From positions 3,224,001-3,288,000 of the forward strand of contig OZ244879.1 in NCBI GenBank assembly GCA_965221295.1: a stretch of 64,000 nt of DNA, in the 5' to 3' direction. Each line of letters opens with the position of its first letter. The stretch's first letter is position 1. This DNA is from Bin87 sp965221295 (lineage in GTDB: Bacteria > Chloroflexota > Dehalococcoidia > Lucifugimonadales > UBA3495). Below, one piece after another: positions 8,006 through 16,203 of this stretch. Position numbers and translations under genes: made by a program. Under the pieces are notes generated by a model. The model worked only from the letters and a program-made list of their open reading frames with translations, had not been told where the DNA came from and did not search any database.

Positions 8006-8710
8006 TCACGGCTCCATCATGCCGTAGCCAACGTTCTTCACCGTTCGGATGTAGGACACGTCGCCGGTTTCCAGCTTGTAGCGCAGCCGGCGAATGTGCA
8101 CATCCACGGTGCGGGTTCCGCCGATGTTCTCCACCCCCCAGACGTTGGCGAGCAACTGGTCGCGCGTGAAGACTTTGCCCACGTTCTCCATCAGAAACAG
8201 CAACAATCGATACTCCAACCACGCCAGATCCACCGGCCGGCCGTTGGCGGAGACCTGGTAGGTGGCAGGATTTAGGGCAATGCTCCCCACACGCAGCGAT
8301 TCCGCCGACGCGTTGGCATCCTGGCGCCGCTGAGCGAGGCGCAGGATGCGTTTGAGCAGCTCCCCAGGCGGGCAGGGCACGGATACGAAGTCGTCGCAGT
8401 CGGCGTACAGGTCTGGAGTGTCCAGATCCTGGCCCGATACGCAACGTAGCGTCGACGGCGCGGATTCGTCGGCCAAGGGTCCGGGCACGCAAAACCCCAG
8501 GTTGGGCGAGAGCAGCAGGACATGGGGCTGAGCCTCGACTCTCATCCCGCCTGCGTCATAGCCGGGCCGGGGACCAATCAGTATCACAGCCCCGGAGTCA
8601 ACCAACGCCGCCAGTTCGCCGTTCATCGTCTCCCATCCATCTCCCAGCAGGAGGACGCGCGCCGCGTCGAAGCCGGCGCCGGGTGACTGTTTGCCGCCGT
8701 AGTGATTCAT
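8006..8710 (-). CDS. OmpR/PhoB-type winged-helix regulator with degenerate receiver
   Basis: The last 95 residues form a clear Trans_Reg_C winged helix: LNPATYQVSANGRPVDL, LEYRLLLFLMENVGKVFTRD, then TRTVDVHIRRLRYKLE and IRTVKNVGYGM. The first 130 residues look like a receiver that has lost its phosphorylation chemistry: the acidic pocket is absent, the strand expected to carry the phospho-Asp reads HVLLLSPNLG, and the usual TKP lysine position reads DFVSVPCPPGELLKRI. It therefore probably acts without a histidine kinase; none is adjacent. Start: the ATG at 8710 gives MNHYGGKQ, while a TTG at 8746 would add 12 residues; neither has a good Shine-Dalgarno. The target genes are unknown. Confidence 0.8.
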   Translation of the reverse strand: MNHYGGKQSPGAGFDAARVLLLGDGWETMNGELAALVDSGAVILIGPRPGYDAGGMRVEAQPHVLLLSPNLGFCVPGPLADESAPSTLRCVSGQDLDTPDLYADCDDFVSVPCPPGELLKRILRLAQRRQDANASAESLRVGSIALNPATYQVSANGRPVDLAWLEYRLLLFLMENVGKVFTRDQLLANVWGVENIGGTRTVDVHIRRLRYKLETGDVSYIRTVKNVGYGMMEP

Positions 8711-8746
8711 TGCGGCTAATATTGGGGCGGGCAGGTTAACGCGCAA

Positions 8747-9183
8747 TTACGATGCCGTTACGTTTTTGTTACCGAAGACGGGAGCGTCGATTCGCCAGCG
8801 GCGCCAGGGGCTGACGTGAGCGCGAAGCCAGGTGGCCGCAATTCGGCAATAACCAACTCCAAAAGACCTGAACCTTTGTGATCCTGGTTATGCGCAAATC
8901 CAGCCGGGCGCCGGGATTGACGGAACCAAACGTTGACCATAAAGTTGTGGCGGTGAAAGCGATGCCAACTGGCGCCGACAACGATAAATTGGCGCTCGTG
9001 AGCACGCCGGCTGGCTCCCGACATCCCGGATTCCATGGGCCGAACTACAAGATTGAGGGCGCTACGCCGCCCTGCGGCCGCTCGCGGCGCTGAACCGACT
9101 TGGGGGATACCTGAGTTCCCCGGCGTTCGGACTTGTGGACCCGAGGTCGACGGTCGAGTCGTCGACCACCCATCAGGAGGGTC
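8747..9183. other. Intergenic region, no gene recognised
   Basis: This 437-bp stretch separates the minus-strand regulator from the plus-strand transglutaminase-like gene. Open frames here lack family features and codon bias. No tRNA, interspersed repeat or clear hairpin was seen. It should contain the promoters of both divergent genes, but I could not pick convincing boxes. Confidence 0.5.
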
Positions 9184-10089
9184 ATGCAAACCCAGCTGGA
9201 TGGTCCGTTAGATCCAGGGCCGGTACTGGCGCATTACGCATACGTCGCCAGGTACGAGTACTCGGCGGTCGTGCCTCAAAACGACAACTATCTCAGATTG
9301 TGGCCGTATGACGACCAGTATCAAACGCCGGCCGAAGAGGGTTGCGAGGTGGCGACCGTGCCCGAGGGGCAGAAGGTAATCTATCGCGACCGCTTGGGCA
9401 ACGTGGTCAACCGCATCCGGATTACGGCGCCGCACCGCGAACTCATCATCGCGGCCGCGGGGCGGGTGTGCCTGAACGACCGGGAGCCGGTGGCTGACGA
9501 CGTGCCGCTGGCTGACGTGTCGTACGGCCCGGAATCGTCGGATTTCCTCATGGCATCACCCCTGGCCGACCCCGCATCTGTTCGCGAAACGGCGAACGGC
9601 GCCGTCGGATCGGCGACCACGCTGCTGGAAACGGTCAACGCCGTGGTTCGTTGGGTGTACGAGAACATCCGGTATGAGCGCGGCAACACCTCGGTGCGCA
9701 CCTCGGCTGCCGAAATTCTGGAATCCCGCAGCGGCGTTTGCCAGGACATGACCCACCTGGCCACCGCCATGCTGAGGGCTCGGGGGGTTCCGGCCCGCTA
9801 CGTGAGTGGCCTGCTTACCCGTCAACCGGGCGAAACCCATGCCTGGTTGGAGTTCCTGCATCCCCAACGCGGCTGGTTGCCGGCCGATCCCACTCGTGGA
9901 ACGACGCAGTTAAGCGGCACGGACTACCTGAAATTCGCGGTGGGCCGTGATTACTCTGAAGTTCCGCCGGTGTCTGGGTCATTCGTATCCGATGGCGCCG
10001 GTTGGCTGAACTTCATCATGGCTAAAGTGTTTTTCGACCGGGAAAGCATATCTTTGGACGACGCTCTTTCGTTGCTGGAAGGCCCCTAG
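9184..10089 (+). CDS. Transglutaminase-like cysteine peptidase-fold protein
   Basis: A 301-residue protein with an N-terminal beta-rich domain (residues 1-120) and a C-terminal transglutaminase core. The catalytic Cys is in SRSGVCQDMTHLATAMLRA, the His in GETHAWLEFLHPQRGW, and the Asp in ADPTRGT, the order of the Cys-His-Asp triad. The family includes proteases and protein cross-linking enzymes and often acts on peptides. No signal peptide is present. The ATG at 9184 is chosen because AGGAGG precedes it (spacing only 3 bases, rather tight). It stands alone between a divergent regulator and repeat array B. Confidence 0.85.
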   Translation: MQTQLDGPLDPGPVLAHYAYVARYEYSAVVPQNDNYLRLWPYDDQYQTPAEEGCEVATVPEGQKVIYRDRLGNVVNRIRITAPHRELIIAAAGRVCLNDREPVADDVPLADVSYGPESSDFLMASPLADPASVRETANGAVGSATTLLETVNAVVRWVYENIRYERGNTSVRTSAAEILESRSGVCQDMTHLATAMLRARGVPARYVSGLLTRQPGETHAWLEFLHPQRGWLPADPTRGTTQLSGTDYLKFAVGRDYSEVPPVSGSFVSDGAGWLNFIMAKVFFDRESISLDDALSLLEGP

Positions 10090-10094
10090 CCTCG

Positions 10095-11115
10095 CCGGGG
10101 CAAGCCTCCGTTGGTCGCGGACAACGAGATTGCCGCGCTTCGCTCGCAATGACAGGGGGCAGGGGACTCGCAATGACAGGCCCGGGAAGCGCCGCCCTCC
10201 CGCCTGTCATTGCGAGGAGCGCCCTTTTTGTCTGTCATTGCCAGGAGCGCTAGCGACGCGGCAATCCCCATGCCTGGGCGAACGGCCGCTGGGGCGGGGA
10301 CGAGCGGCCGTAAGTCGCGGTCGACGAGATTGCCGCGCTTCGCTCGCAATGACAGAGCGGGCAAGGCGCTCGCAATGACAGTGGGGGCAAGGCGCCCGCA
10401 ACGACAGTGGGGAAGCGCCGCCCTCCCGCCTGTCATTGCGAGGAGCGCTAGCAACGCGGCAATCCCCATGCCTGGGCGAACGGCCGCCGGGGCGGGGGCG
10501 AGCGGCCGTAAGTCGCGGTCGACGAGATTGCCGCGCTTCGCTCGCAATGACAGAGCGGGCAAGGCGCTCGCAATGACAGTGGGGGCAAGGCGCCCGCAAC
10601 GACAGTGGGGAAGCGCCGCCCTCCCGCCTGTCATTGCCAGGAGCGCTAGCGACGCGGCAATCCCCATGCCTGGGCGAACGGCCGCCGGGGCGGGGGCGAG
10701 CGGCCGTAAGTTGCGGTCGTCGAGATTGCCGCGCTTCGCTCGCAATGACAGAGCGGGCAAGGCGCTCGCAATGACAGAGCGGGCAAGGCGCTCGCAATGA
10801 CAGTGGGGGCAAGGCGCCCGCAACGACAGTGAGGGCAAGGCGCCCGCAACGACAGTGGGGAAGCGCTGCCCTCCCACCTGTCATTGCGAGGAGCGCTAGC
10901 GACGCGGCAATCCCCATGCCTGGGCGAACGGCCGCCGGGGCGGGGGCGAGCGGCCGTAAGTTGCGGTCGTCGAGATTGCCACGCTTCGCTCGCAATGACA
11001 GAGCGGACAAGGCGCTCGCAATGACAGTGGGGGAGGAGACTCGCAATGACAGGTCGGGGAGGGGACTCGCAATGACAGTGGGGGAGGAGACTCGCAATGA
11101 CAGGCCGGGGAAGCG
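10095..11115. repeat. Interspersed palindromic repeat, array B
   Basis: About 1 kb of CTGTCATTGCGAGG / CCTCGCAATGACAG elements. A higher-order unit of roughly 195-250 bp recurs at about 10210, 10430, 10625 and 10880, each with the segment GCCTGGGCGAACGGCCGC and ending in several short tandem half-copies of the type CTCGCAATGACAGAGCGGGC. Tandem half-copies differ in number between units, as expected from slippage or unequal crossing-over. Translations of this stretch are spurious. Confidence 0.92.
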
Positions 11116-11165
11116 CTCGTTGTGGCTGACCCGGCATCATTCAAAAACGCAATTGCCAACGCCTT

Positions 11166-11174
11166 TGCTATACT
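11166..11174 (+). promoter_or_regulatory. Extended -10 promoter before gatB
   Basis: TGCTATACT (11166-11174) matches an extended -10 element (TGn plus TATACT). No matching -35 is seen at 17 bp. The leader to the gatB start would be about 40 bases. Confidence 0.45.
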
Positions 11175-11207
11175 GTTGGCCCATCTCAAGCGCGCTCCGA
11201 GACCGCC

Positions 11208-11237
11208 ATACAGTACGAAACCATGCAGTACGAAACC
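11208..11237 (+). repeat. 15-bp tandem duplication spanning the gatB start codon
   Basis: ATACAGTACGAAACC (11208-11222) is followed directly by ATGCAGTACGAAACC (11223-11237), differing only at the third base. The second copy carries the start codon and codons 2-5. The period is five codons, so the first copy is in frame and would be a start region itself if its ATA were ATG. Confidence 0.8.
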
Positions 11238-12707
11238 GTCATTGGCCTTGAAGTCCATGTCCAGCTGGACACCCGCAGCAAGATGTTCTGCGCGTGTCCC
11301 GCCGACTACCAAACCGCCGAGCCCAACACGCGAACGTGCCCAGTATGCCTGGGCCTGCCTGGGGCGCTTCCCGTCATCAACCGTCGCGCCGTCGAATGCA
11401 CCATGATGACCGGACTCGCCCTGCATTGCAGCATCCCCAGCTTCACCAAGTTCGACCGCAAGAACTATCCCTACCCAGACCTGATGAAGGGCTACCAGAT
11501 CTCCCAATACGACCTCCCGCTGGCGCTGGACGGCTACCTGGAAATCGACGGCGACGAGCGACTCGACCGCGGCCGGCGACACGTCGGCGTGGAGCGCGTG
11601 CACCTGGAGGAAGACGTCGCCAAGATGCAGCACTTTCCCGATGGCGACGGTGGAGAAGGCTACTCCCTGGTGGACGTGAACCGCTCCGGCGTGCCGCTTA
11701 TGGAAATCGTCAGCAAGCCGGACCTGCGTTCCCCGGAGGAAGCGCGCCGCTACCTGACCTCGCTCCACTCCCTGGTGCAATACCTGGGCGTGTCCACCGC
11801 CAACATGCAGGATGGCAACTTCCGCTGCGACGCAAACGTCAGCATCCGCCCGGCGGGCAGCGCCGTCCTGGGAACCCGCACCGAAATCAAGAACATGAAC
11901 AGCTTCCGTTCGGTGCATCGGGCTTTGGAGTATGAGGTGGAACGCCAGCGCCGGGTCATCGAAGGCGGCGGCCAGGTGGTTCAGGAAACCCGCGGTTGGG
12001 TTGAAGACCGGGAGGTGACGGTTTCTCAACGCAGCAAGGAATACGCTCACGACTACCGCTATTTCCCCGAACCCGACCTGCCGCCGCTGAACATTGATCG
12101 GGAGTGGGTCTCCAGGCTGGAAGCTGAGCTGCCCGAGCTGGCGCCCCAGCGCCAATCTCGCTTCATGGCCGACTACGGCCTGTCCGATTACGACGCCGAT
12201 CTCATCACCAACTCCCGCGCCATGGCCGATTACTTCGAGGCCGCCCTGGCCCGGCGCAGCCCCTCCGGCGACGCCGGCGCCGCCAAAGAAATCGCCAACT
12301 GGATGCTTGGCGACCTATCCCGCCTGCTCAACCAGGACCACCGCGACATATCGGAATCGCTCGTCACGCCAAGCGGTCTGGCGGACCTGCTGGCGCTCAT
12401 CGACGATGGCGCTTTGTCAACCTCCCTCGCCAAGACGGCGCTGGAGGAGATGTACGCCACCGGAGATTCCGCCGCCGATGTCGTTGAGCGCAAGGGCTTG
12501 GCCCAAATCAGCGACACCAGCGCCATCGAAGCCGCCGTCTCCGAGGCCATCGCCGCCAACCCCAAAGCCGTGGCCGATTACCTGGACGGCAAGGAAAACG
12601 CCGCCCGTTTCCTGATGGGTCAGGTAATGCGGCTCACCAAGGGTCAGGCTCAACCCGAACTCGCCCTCCGGCTGGTGCAGGAAGGTTTGGAAGCGCAAAA
12701 GGGCTGA
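11223..12707 (+). CDS. gatB: Aspartyl/glutamyl-tRNA amidotransferase subunit B
   Basis: A 494-residue GatB. The start MQYETVIGLEVHVQLDT and the segments KMFCACPADY, CPVCLGLPGALPVIN, DRKNYPYPDLMKGYQISQ, DVNRSGVPLMEIVSKPD and HDYRYFPEPDLPPL follow the family in order, with the C-terminal GatB/YqeY helical domain from about residue 345. With GatA and GatC it converts Glu-tRNA(Gln) or Asp-tRNA(Asn) to the amide form using ammonia from GatA. gatA and gatC are not in the window, so this is a split locus, common outside Firmicutes-type operons. secG follows after 32 bp. Confidence 0.97.
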   Translation: MQYETVIGLEVHVQLDTRSKMFCACPADYQTAEPNTRTCPVCLGLPGALPVINRRAVECTMMTGLALHCSIPSFTKFDRKNYPYPDLMKGYQISQYDLPLALDGYLEIDGDERLDRGRRHVGVERVHLEEDVAKMQHFPDGDGGEGYSLVDVNRSGVPLMEIVSKPDLRSPEEARRYLTSLHSLVQYLGVSTANMQDGNFRCDANVSIRPAGSAVLGTRTEIKNMNSFRSVHRALEYEVERQRRVIEGGGQVVQETRGWVEDREVTVSQRSKEYAHDYRYFPEPDLPPLNIDREWVSRLEAELPELAPQRQSRFMADYGLSDYDADLITNSRAMADYFEAALARRSPSGDAGAAKEIANWMLGDLSRLLNQDHRDISESLVTPSGLADLLALIDDGALSTSLAKTALEEMYATGDSAADVVERKGLAQISDTSAIEAAVSEAIAANPKAVADYLDGKENAARFLMGQVMRLTKGQAQPELALRLVQEGLEAQKG

Positions 12708-12739
12708 CGTGGTACAATCGTTGGGCACGGAGTCCCACA

Positions 12740-12958
12740 ATGACATTCCTAAACATCGCTCAGATCATTGCTTCCATCGTCCTGGTACTCATCATTCTGT
12801 CGCAGGTGCGAGAGGCTGGCAGCGGCATGTTCGGCAGCGCCCAGAACACCGTTCGCACTCGCCGCGGCCTGGAACGGACTTTGTTCCAGCTGACCATCGC
12901 CCTCATCGTAATTTTCCTGGTGGTGTCAACCATCAGCGCCCGGTTCCCTGGGCAATAG
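12740..12958 (+). CDS. secG: Preprotein translocase subunit SecG
   Basis: A 72-residue protein with two hydrophobic segments (about residues 3-22 and 50-68) joined by a loop VREAGSGMFGSAQNTVRTRRG, the conserved cytoplasmic loop of SecG. SecG assists SecYE in membrane passage of preproteins. Length and topology fit the family. It lies 32 bp after gatB, and the next gene begins one base after its stop, so the three are likely co-transcribed. Confidence 0.92.
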   Translation: MTFLNIAQIIASIVLVLIILSQVREAGSGMFGSAQNTVRTRRGLERTLFQLTIALIVIFLVVSTISARFPGQ

Positions 12959-12959
12959 C

Positions 12960-13823
12960 TTGGCCGTGGGCGGTTCCGGCGCGGCGCCCATCGTTCTCCT
13001 GACCGACTTCGGGTCGTCCGACGCCTATGTTGGCATGATGCGGGGCGTCATCCAGCGCATCAATCCGGCCGCCCCAGTTATCGACCTCACCCACGGCATC
13101 GGCGCGCAGGACGTGCGCCACGGCGCCGTAACGCTCGCCGATTCCTGCCGTTACTTCCCGGCCGGCAGCGTCTTCGTCGCCGTGGTGGACCCAGGGGTCG
13201 GCACGAACCGCGCCGCCATCGTGCTGGAAACGCCGCAGGCCCGGTTCGTCGCTCCCGACAACGGCCTGCTGACCCTGGTGTGCCGTCAACACGACCCGAC
13301 TTTTGGCGATGCTGCCGAGTTTGTTCACGCGCCAACGCCCGCCCACTGCCGGGCCTGGCGGCTCACCGAGCCTGGCTATTGGCTGAATCCGGTCAGCGCG
13401 ACCTTCCACGGGCGCGACGTATTCGCGCCGGTGGCCGCTCACCTATCGGCCGGAGCGTCGCCCGATTCCCTAGGCGAACCCGCGTCTACCATCGCCACCT
13501 TGCCACTGCCCATTCCTCGGCCCGTTGACGGCGCCATCGACGGCCGGGTTCTCTTCGCCGACCGTTTCGGCAACCTGGTGACCGACATCACGACCGATCT
13601 ACTGAGCGCCATTGGCATTGCTCCGGGGGCTTCGGCGGCCACAGTTTCGGTGGCGGGTCGCGCCATCACCGGCCTGTCTCGCGCCTTCCACGACCCGCCC
13701 GGATCCGGCCTTCGCGCCCTGGTCGGTAGCCACGGTCGCCTGGAAATCGCGGTGGTGGACGGCAGCGCGGCGGCGGCGTTGACTCCCGCGCCGGACGAAA
13801 GCGTAACGGTCAGGAGGACGTAG
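12960..13823 (+). CDS. SAM hydrolase / SAM hydroxide adenosyltransferase (DUF62 family)
   Basis: A 287-residue protein of the fluorinase/chlorinase-like fold. Family signatures are VLLTDFGSSDAYVGMMRGVI, VVDPGVGTNRAA, VAPDNGLLTLV, SATFHGRDVFAPVAAHL and VLFADRFGNLVTDI. Members of this branch hydrolyse S-adenosylmethionine to adenosine and methionine with a conserved Asp-Arg-His set; the halogenases differ in a loop not seen here. The start is a TTG at 12960, one base after the secG stop, or a GTG at 12966; both imply translational coupling. Its physiological purpose is unclear. Confidence 0.88.
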   Translation: MAVGGSGAAPIVLLTDFGSSDAYVGMMRGVIQRINPAAPVIDLTHGIGAQDVRHGAVTLADSCRYFPAGSVFVAVVDPGVGTNRAAIVLETPQARFVAPDNGLLTLVCRQHDPTFGDAAEFVHAPTPAHCRAWRLTEPGYWLNPVSATFHGRDVFAPVAAHLSAGASPDSLGEPASTIATLPLPIPRPVDGAIDGRVLFADRFGNLVTDITTDLLSAIGIAPGASAATVSVAGRAITGLSRAFHDPPGSGLRALVGSHGRLEIAVVDGSAAAALTPAPDESVTVRRT

Positions 13824-13847
13824 CGACCGGCATCGGAGTTCCCTTAC

Positions 13848-13972
13848 CTGTCATTGCGAGGCCGAAAGCCGTGGCAATCTCGTCGACCGCAACCAACGGC
13901 CGCTCAGCTCCGCCGCCCTACGGCCGTTCGCCCAAGCGTCGGGATTGCCGCGTCGCTAGCGCTCCTCGCAAT
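13848..13972. repeat. Interspersed palindromic repeat, left part of array C (split by IS)
   Basis: One nearly complete element begins CTGTCATTGCGAGGCCG at about 13851 and runs through the GGCAATCTCG and CGGGATTGCC inner arms to GCTCCTCGCAAT at 13972, where the IS begins. The missing last bases GACAG are found after the IS at 15034, which proves insertion into a pre-existing copy. Confidence 0.92.
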
Positions 13973-15028
13973 TGTATCTGTTAGATAATTCGTTGACAGA
14001 ATTGGTCTGGCGAGGACCGGAGCGACTGGAGGCGATCGGAGAAAATGAGGGACAATCGGAAAGACAAGACCATCGAGCGGAACTACGTGCAAAAGTGGCT
14101 TCACCTGATGTCTGAGTACCAGCTAACCAAGGCTGGCCAGCATCCCAGGTTTCGCTTCCTCAACGACTTCTACCAGCATCACGGCGTCAACCGACAGACC
14201 TTCGCCAAGTATCACAATCGCTACTTGCAATCCGGCGATTCTGCCGATCTGCTGCCGCGCCAGCGCGGTCCCAAGTGGAAGACCCGGCGCACCAGCCCAG
14301 ACATCGAAGAGAAGGTGCTGGAACTACGGCGCCGAGGCATTGACCGCTATGAGATCTATGCCATACTGAAGCCGGAACTCCGGGAGGCCGCGCCAGCGCC
14401 CTCCACCATCTACGCCATCTGCAAGCGGCATGGCTTGAACCGGATGAGCCAACCCATGAAAGAGACCCAGCGTCGCATCATCAAGACCCGAGCTGGGGAA
14501 TTGGGCCACTTGGACGCCCATCACCTGAGCAAGGACCTGATCGTGGGCGCGGCCCGGCGCTACTATCTGGTCTGTGTGATGGACGCCTGCACTCGGCTGG
14601 CTTGGGCAGAGGTGTGCGAGAACATCAAGAGCCTCAGCGTGATGTTCGCCACCCTCAAGAGCATCAACATGCTGCACGCCGAATACGGGGTGCGCTTCGA
14701 AGCCATGCTCACCGACAACGGACCGGAGATGGCTTCACCCAAGAACATCGACAACCACCCCATGGAACGGATGCTGAAGGAACTAGGCATCAAGCATCGC
14801 TACACTCGACCCTACCGGCCCCAAACCAACGGTAAGGTCGAACGGTTCTGGAGAACCCTGAACGAAGACCTGCTCGATGGTAGCGTCTTCGAGACGGCTC
14901 AACAGCTCAAGGACGAGTTGCTCAACTACATGGTGTACTACAATACCCTCCGTCCTCACCAGGCCCTGAACGGCAAAACCCCACAACAGGCCATGCAAGA
15001 TCTGTCATCGAATTAGCTGACATTTACA
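13973..15028 (+). mobile_element. Complete IS481-like insertion sequence, 1056 bp
   Basis: The ends are imperfect inverted repeats: left TGTATCTGTTAGATAATTCG (13973-13992) against the right end read inward, TGTAAATGTCAGCTAATTCG, 16 of 20 matching, with similarity continuing for another 8 bases (TTGACAGA / ATGACAGA). Direct repeats GCAAT flank it at 13968-13972 and 15029-15033, a 5-bp target duplication. The flanks join to restore the interspersed repeat exactly. It carries one transposase gene. TG...CA ends and a single DDE gene agree with the IS481 family; the family call is from memory of features, not a search. Confidence 0.92.
14045..15016 (+). CDS. DDE transposase with integrase core (IS481-like)
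   Basis: A 323-residue transposase. The N-terminal 130 residues form helix-turn-helix domains (HGVNRQTFAKYHNRYLQSG; RRGIDRYEIYAILKPELREA). The rve core follows with catalytic Asp157 (ELGHLDAHHLSKD), Asp224 (AMLTDNGPEMASP) and Glu267 (TNGKVERFWRTLNEDLL). All three catalytic residues and both ends of the element are present, so it may still be active. The ATG at 14045 is preceded by a GGAG-containing purine run. Confidence 0.93.
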   Translation: MRDNRKDKTIERNYVQKWLHLMSEYQLTKAGQHPRFRFLNDFYQHHGVNRQTFAKYHNRYLQSGDSADLLPRQRGPKWKTRRTSPDIEEKVLELRRRGIDRYEIYAILKPELREAAPAPSTIYAICKRHGLNRMSQPMKETQRRIIKTRAGELGHLDAHHLSKDLIVGAARRYYLVCVMDACTRLAWAEVCENIKSLSVMFATLKSINMLHAEYGVRFEAMLTDNGPEMASPKNIDNHPMERMLKELGIKHRYTRPYRPQTNGKVERFWRTLNEDLLDGSVFETAQQLKDELLNYMVYYNTLRPHQALNGKTPQQAMQDLSSN

Positions 15029-15910
15029 GCAATGACAGTAGAGTGGAGCTCCGCTCGCGATGACGGGATGGCTGGCAGCATAGCTCCTCGCAATGACAGT
15101 TGCTATGGTCTGGCATCGCGAACCCTTCCTTACCTGTCATTGCGAGGCCGAAGGCCGTGGCAATCTCGTCGAGCGCAACCAACGGCCGTTCGGCTCCGCC
15201 GCCCTACGGCCGTTCGCCCAAGCGTCGAGATTGCCGCGTCGCTAGCGCTCCTCGCAATGACAGTAGAGTGGAGCTCCGCTCGCAATGACGGAATGGCTGG
15301 CAGCATGGCTCCTCGCAATGACGGTAGAGGCGGGCGCTACCTGGTCCCTCCACGCTGTCCTCCCTTGACCTGTCATTGCGAGGCCGAAGGCCGTGGCAAT
15401 CTCGTCGACCGCAACCAACGGCCGTTCGCCCAGGCGTCGGGATTGCCGCGTCGCTAGCGCTCCTCGCAATGACAGTAGAGTGGAGCTCCGCTCGCGATGA
15501 CGGGAAGGCGTGCAGCATCGCTCCTCGCAATGACAGTTGCGGTGGTCTGGCATTGCGAACCCCTTCCTTACCTGTCATTGCGAGGCCGAAGGCCGTGGCA
15601 ATCTCGTCGAGCGCAACCAACGGCCGTTCGCCCAGGCGTCGGGATTGCCGCGTCGCTAGCGCTCCTCGCAATGACAGTAGAGTGGAGCTCCGCTCGCGAT
15701 GACGGGAAGGCGTGCAGCATCGCTCCTCGCAATGACAGTTGCGGTGGTCTGGCATTGCGAACCCCTTCCTTACCTGTCATTGCGAGGCCGAAGGCCGTGG
15801 CAATCTCGTTGAACGCAACCAGCGGCTGCTCAGCTCCGACGCCCTACGGCCGTTCCCCCAGGCGTCGGGATTGCCGCGTCGGTAGCGCTCCTCGCAATGA
15901 CAGTAGAGGG
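15029..15910. repeat. Interspersed palindromic repeat, right part of array C
   Basis: Four higher-order copies of about 200-240 bp begin near 15131, 15373, 15572 and 15773 with ACCTGTCATTGCGAGGCCG. Each contains GGCAATCTCG, a GCAACCAACGGCCGTTCG-type centre, CGGGATTGCCGCGTCGCTAG and TCCTCGCAATGACAGTAGAG, and then a half-copy GGAGCTCCGCTCGCGATGAC. Copies 2-4 are nearly identical over 180 bp, implying recent tandem duplication. Confidence 0.92.
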
Positions 15911-16074
15911 CGCTCATCGCGAGCGCAGCGCGGCAATCTCGTTGGGCACAGGCAGCGGCCGCTCTGTCCCGGCCCCGACCGTCGTTGGCACCGGCGCGGG
16001 ATCACGGTAGCGCGGTGACTCCCCGCCATGACGAATTGCGGCCAACGGCGCGGGCGCCGTCGCCCTGAGTCTCC

Positions 16075-16102
16075 TTGACACCGGCTTGCCCCATGCTACT
16101 AT
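16075..16102 (+). promoter_or_regulatory. Promoter of the E1 alpha/beta operon
   Basis: TTGACA (16075-16080), a 16-bp spacer and TACTAT (16097-16102), the latter preceded by TGC as an extended -10. A second possible -10, a perfect TATAAT at 16142-16147, lacks a good -35. The E1 alpha start is at 16204 with GAGGAG upstream. Confidence 0.6.
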
Positions 16103-16203
16103 TGGCCAATCACCATGCCGGCGTATCCGCGCCGGTTTTTGTATAATCGCCACAACCGATAATCCGATTTCGCCTTGTACCCTTCCGTGAGGAGCGTGTT
16201 GCC

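Noticed and set aside
8758..9189. 143-residue frame on the minus strand in the 8.75-9.18 kb gap
   Set aside because: No conserved pattern, atypical composition and no ribosome-binding site; treated as non-coding.
10086..11251. Several overlapping open frames on both strands between 10.1 and 11.2 kb
   Set aside because: They are translations of the palindromic repeats (RNDR, CHCERSAA-type strings) and recur at all arrays in different frames, so they are not genes.
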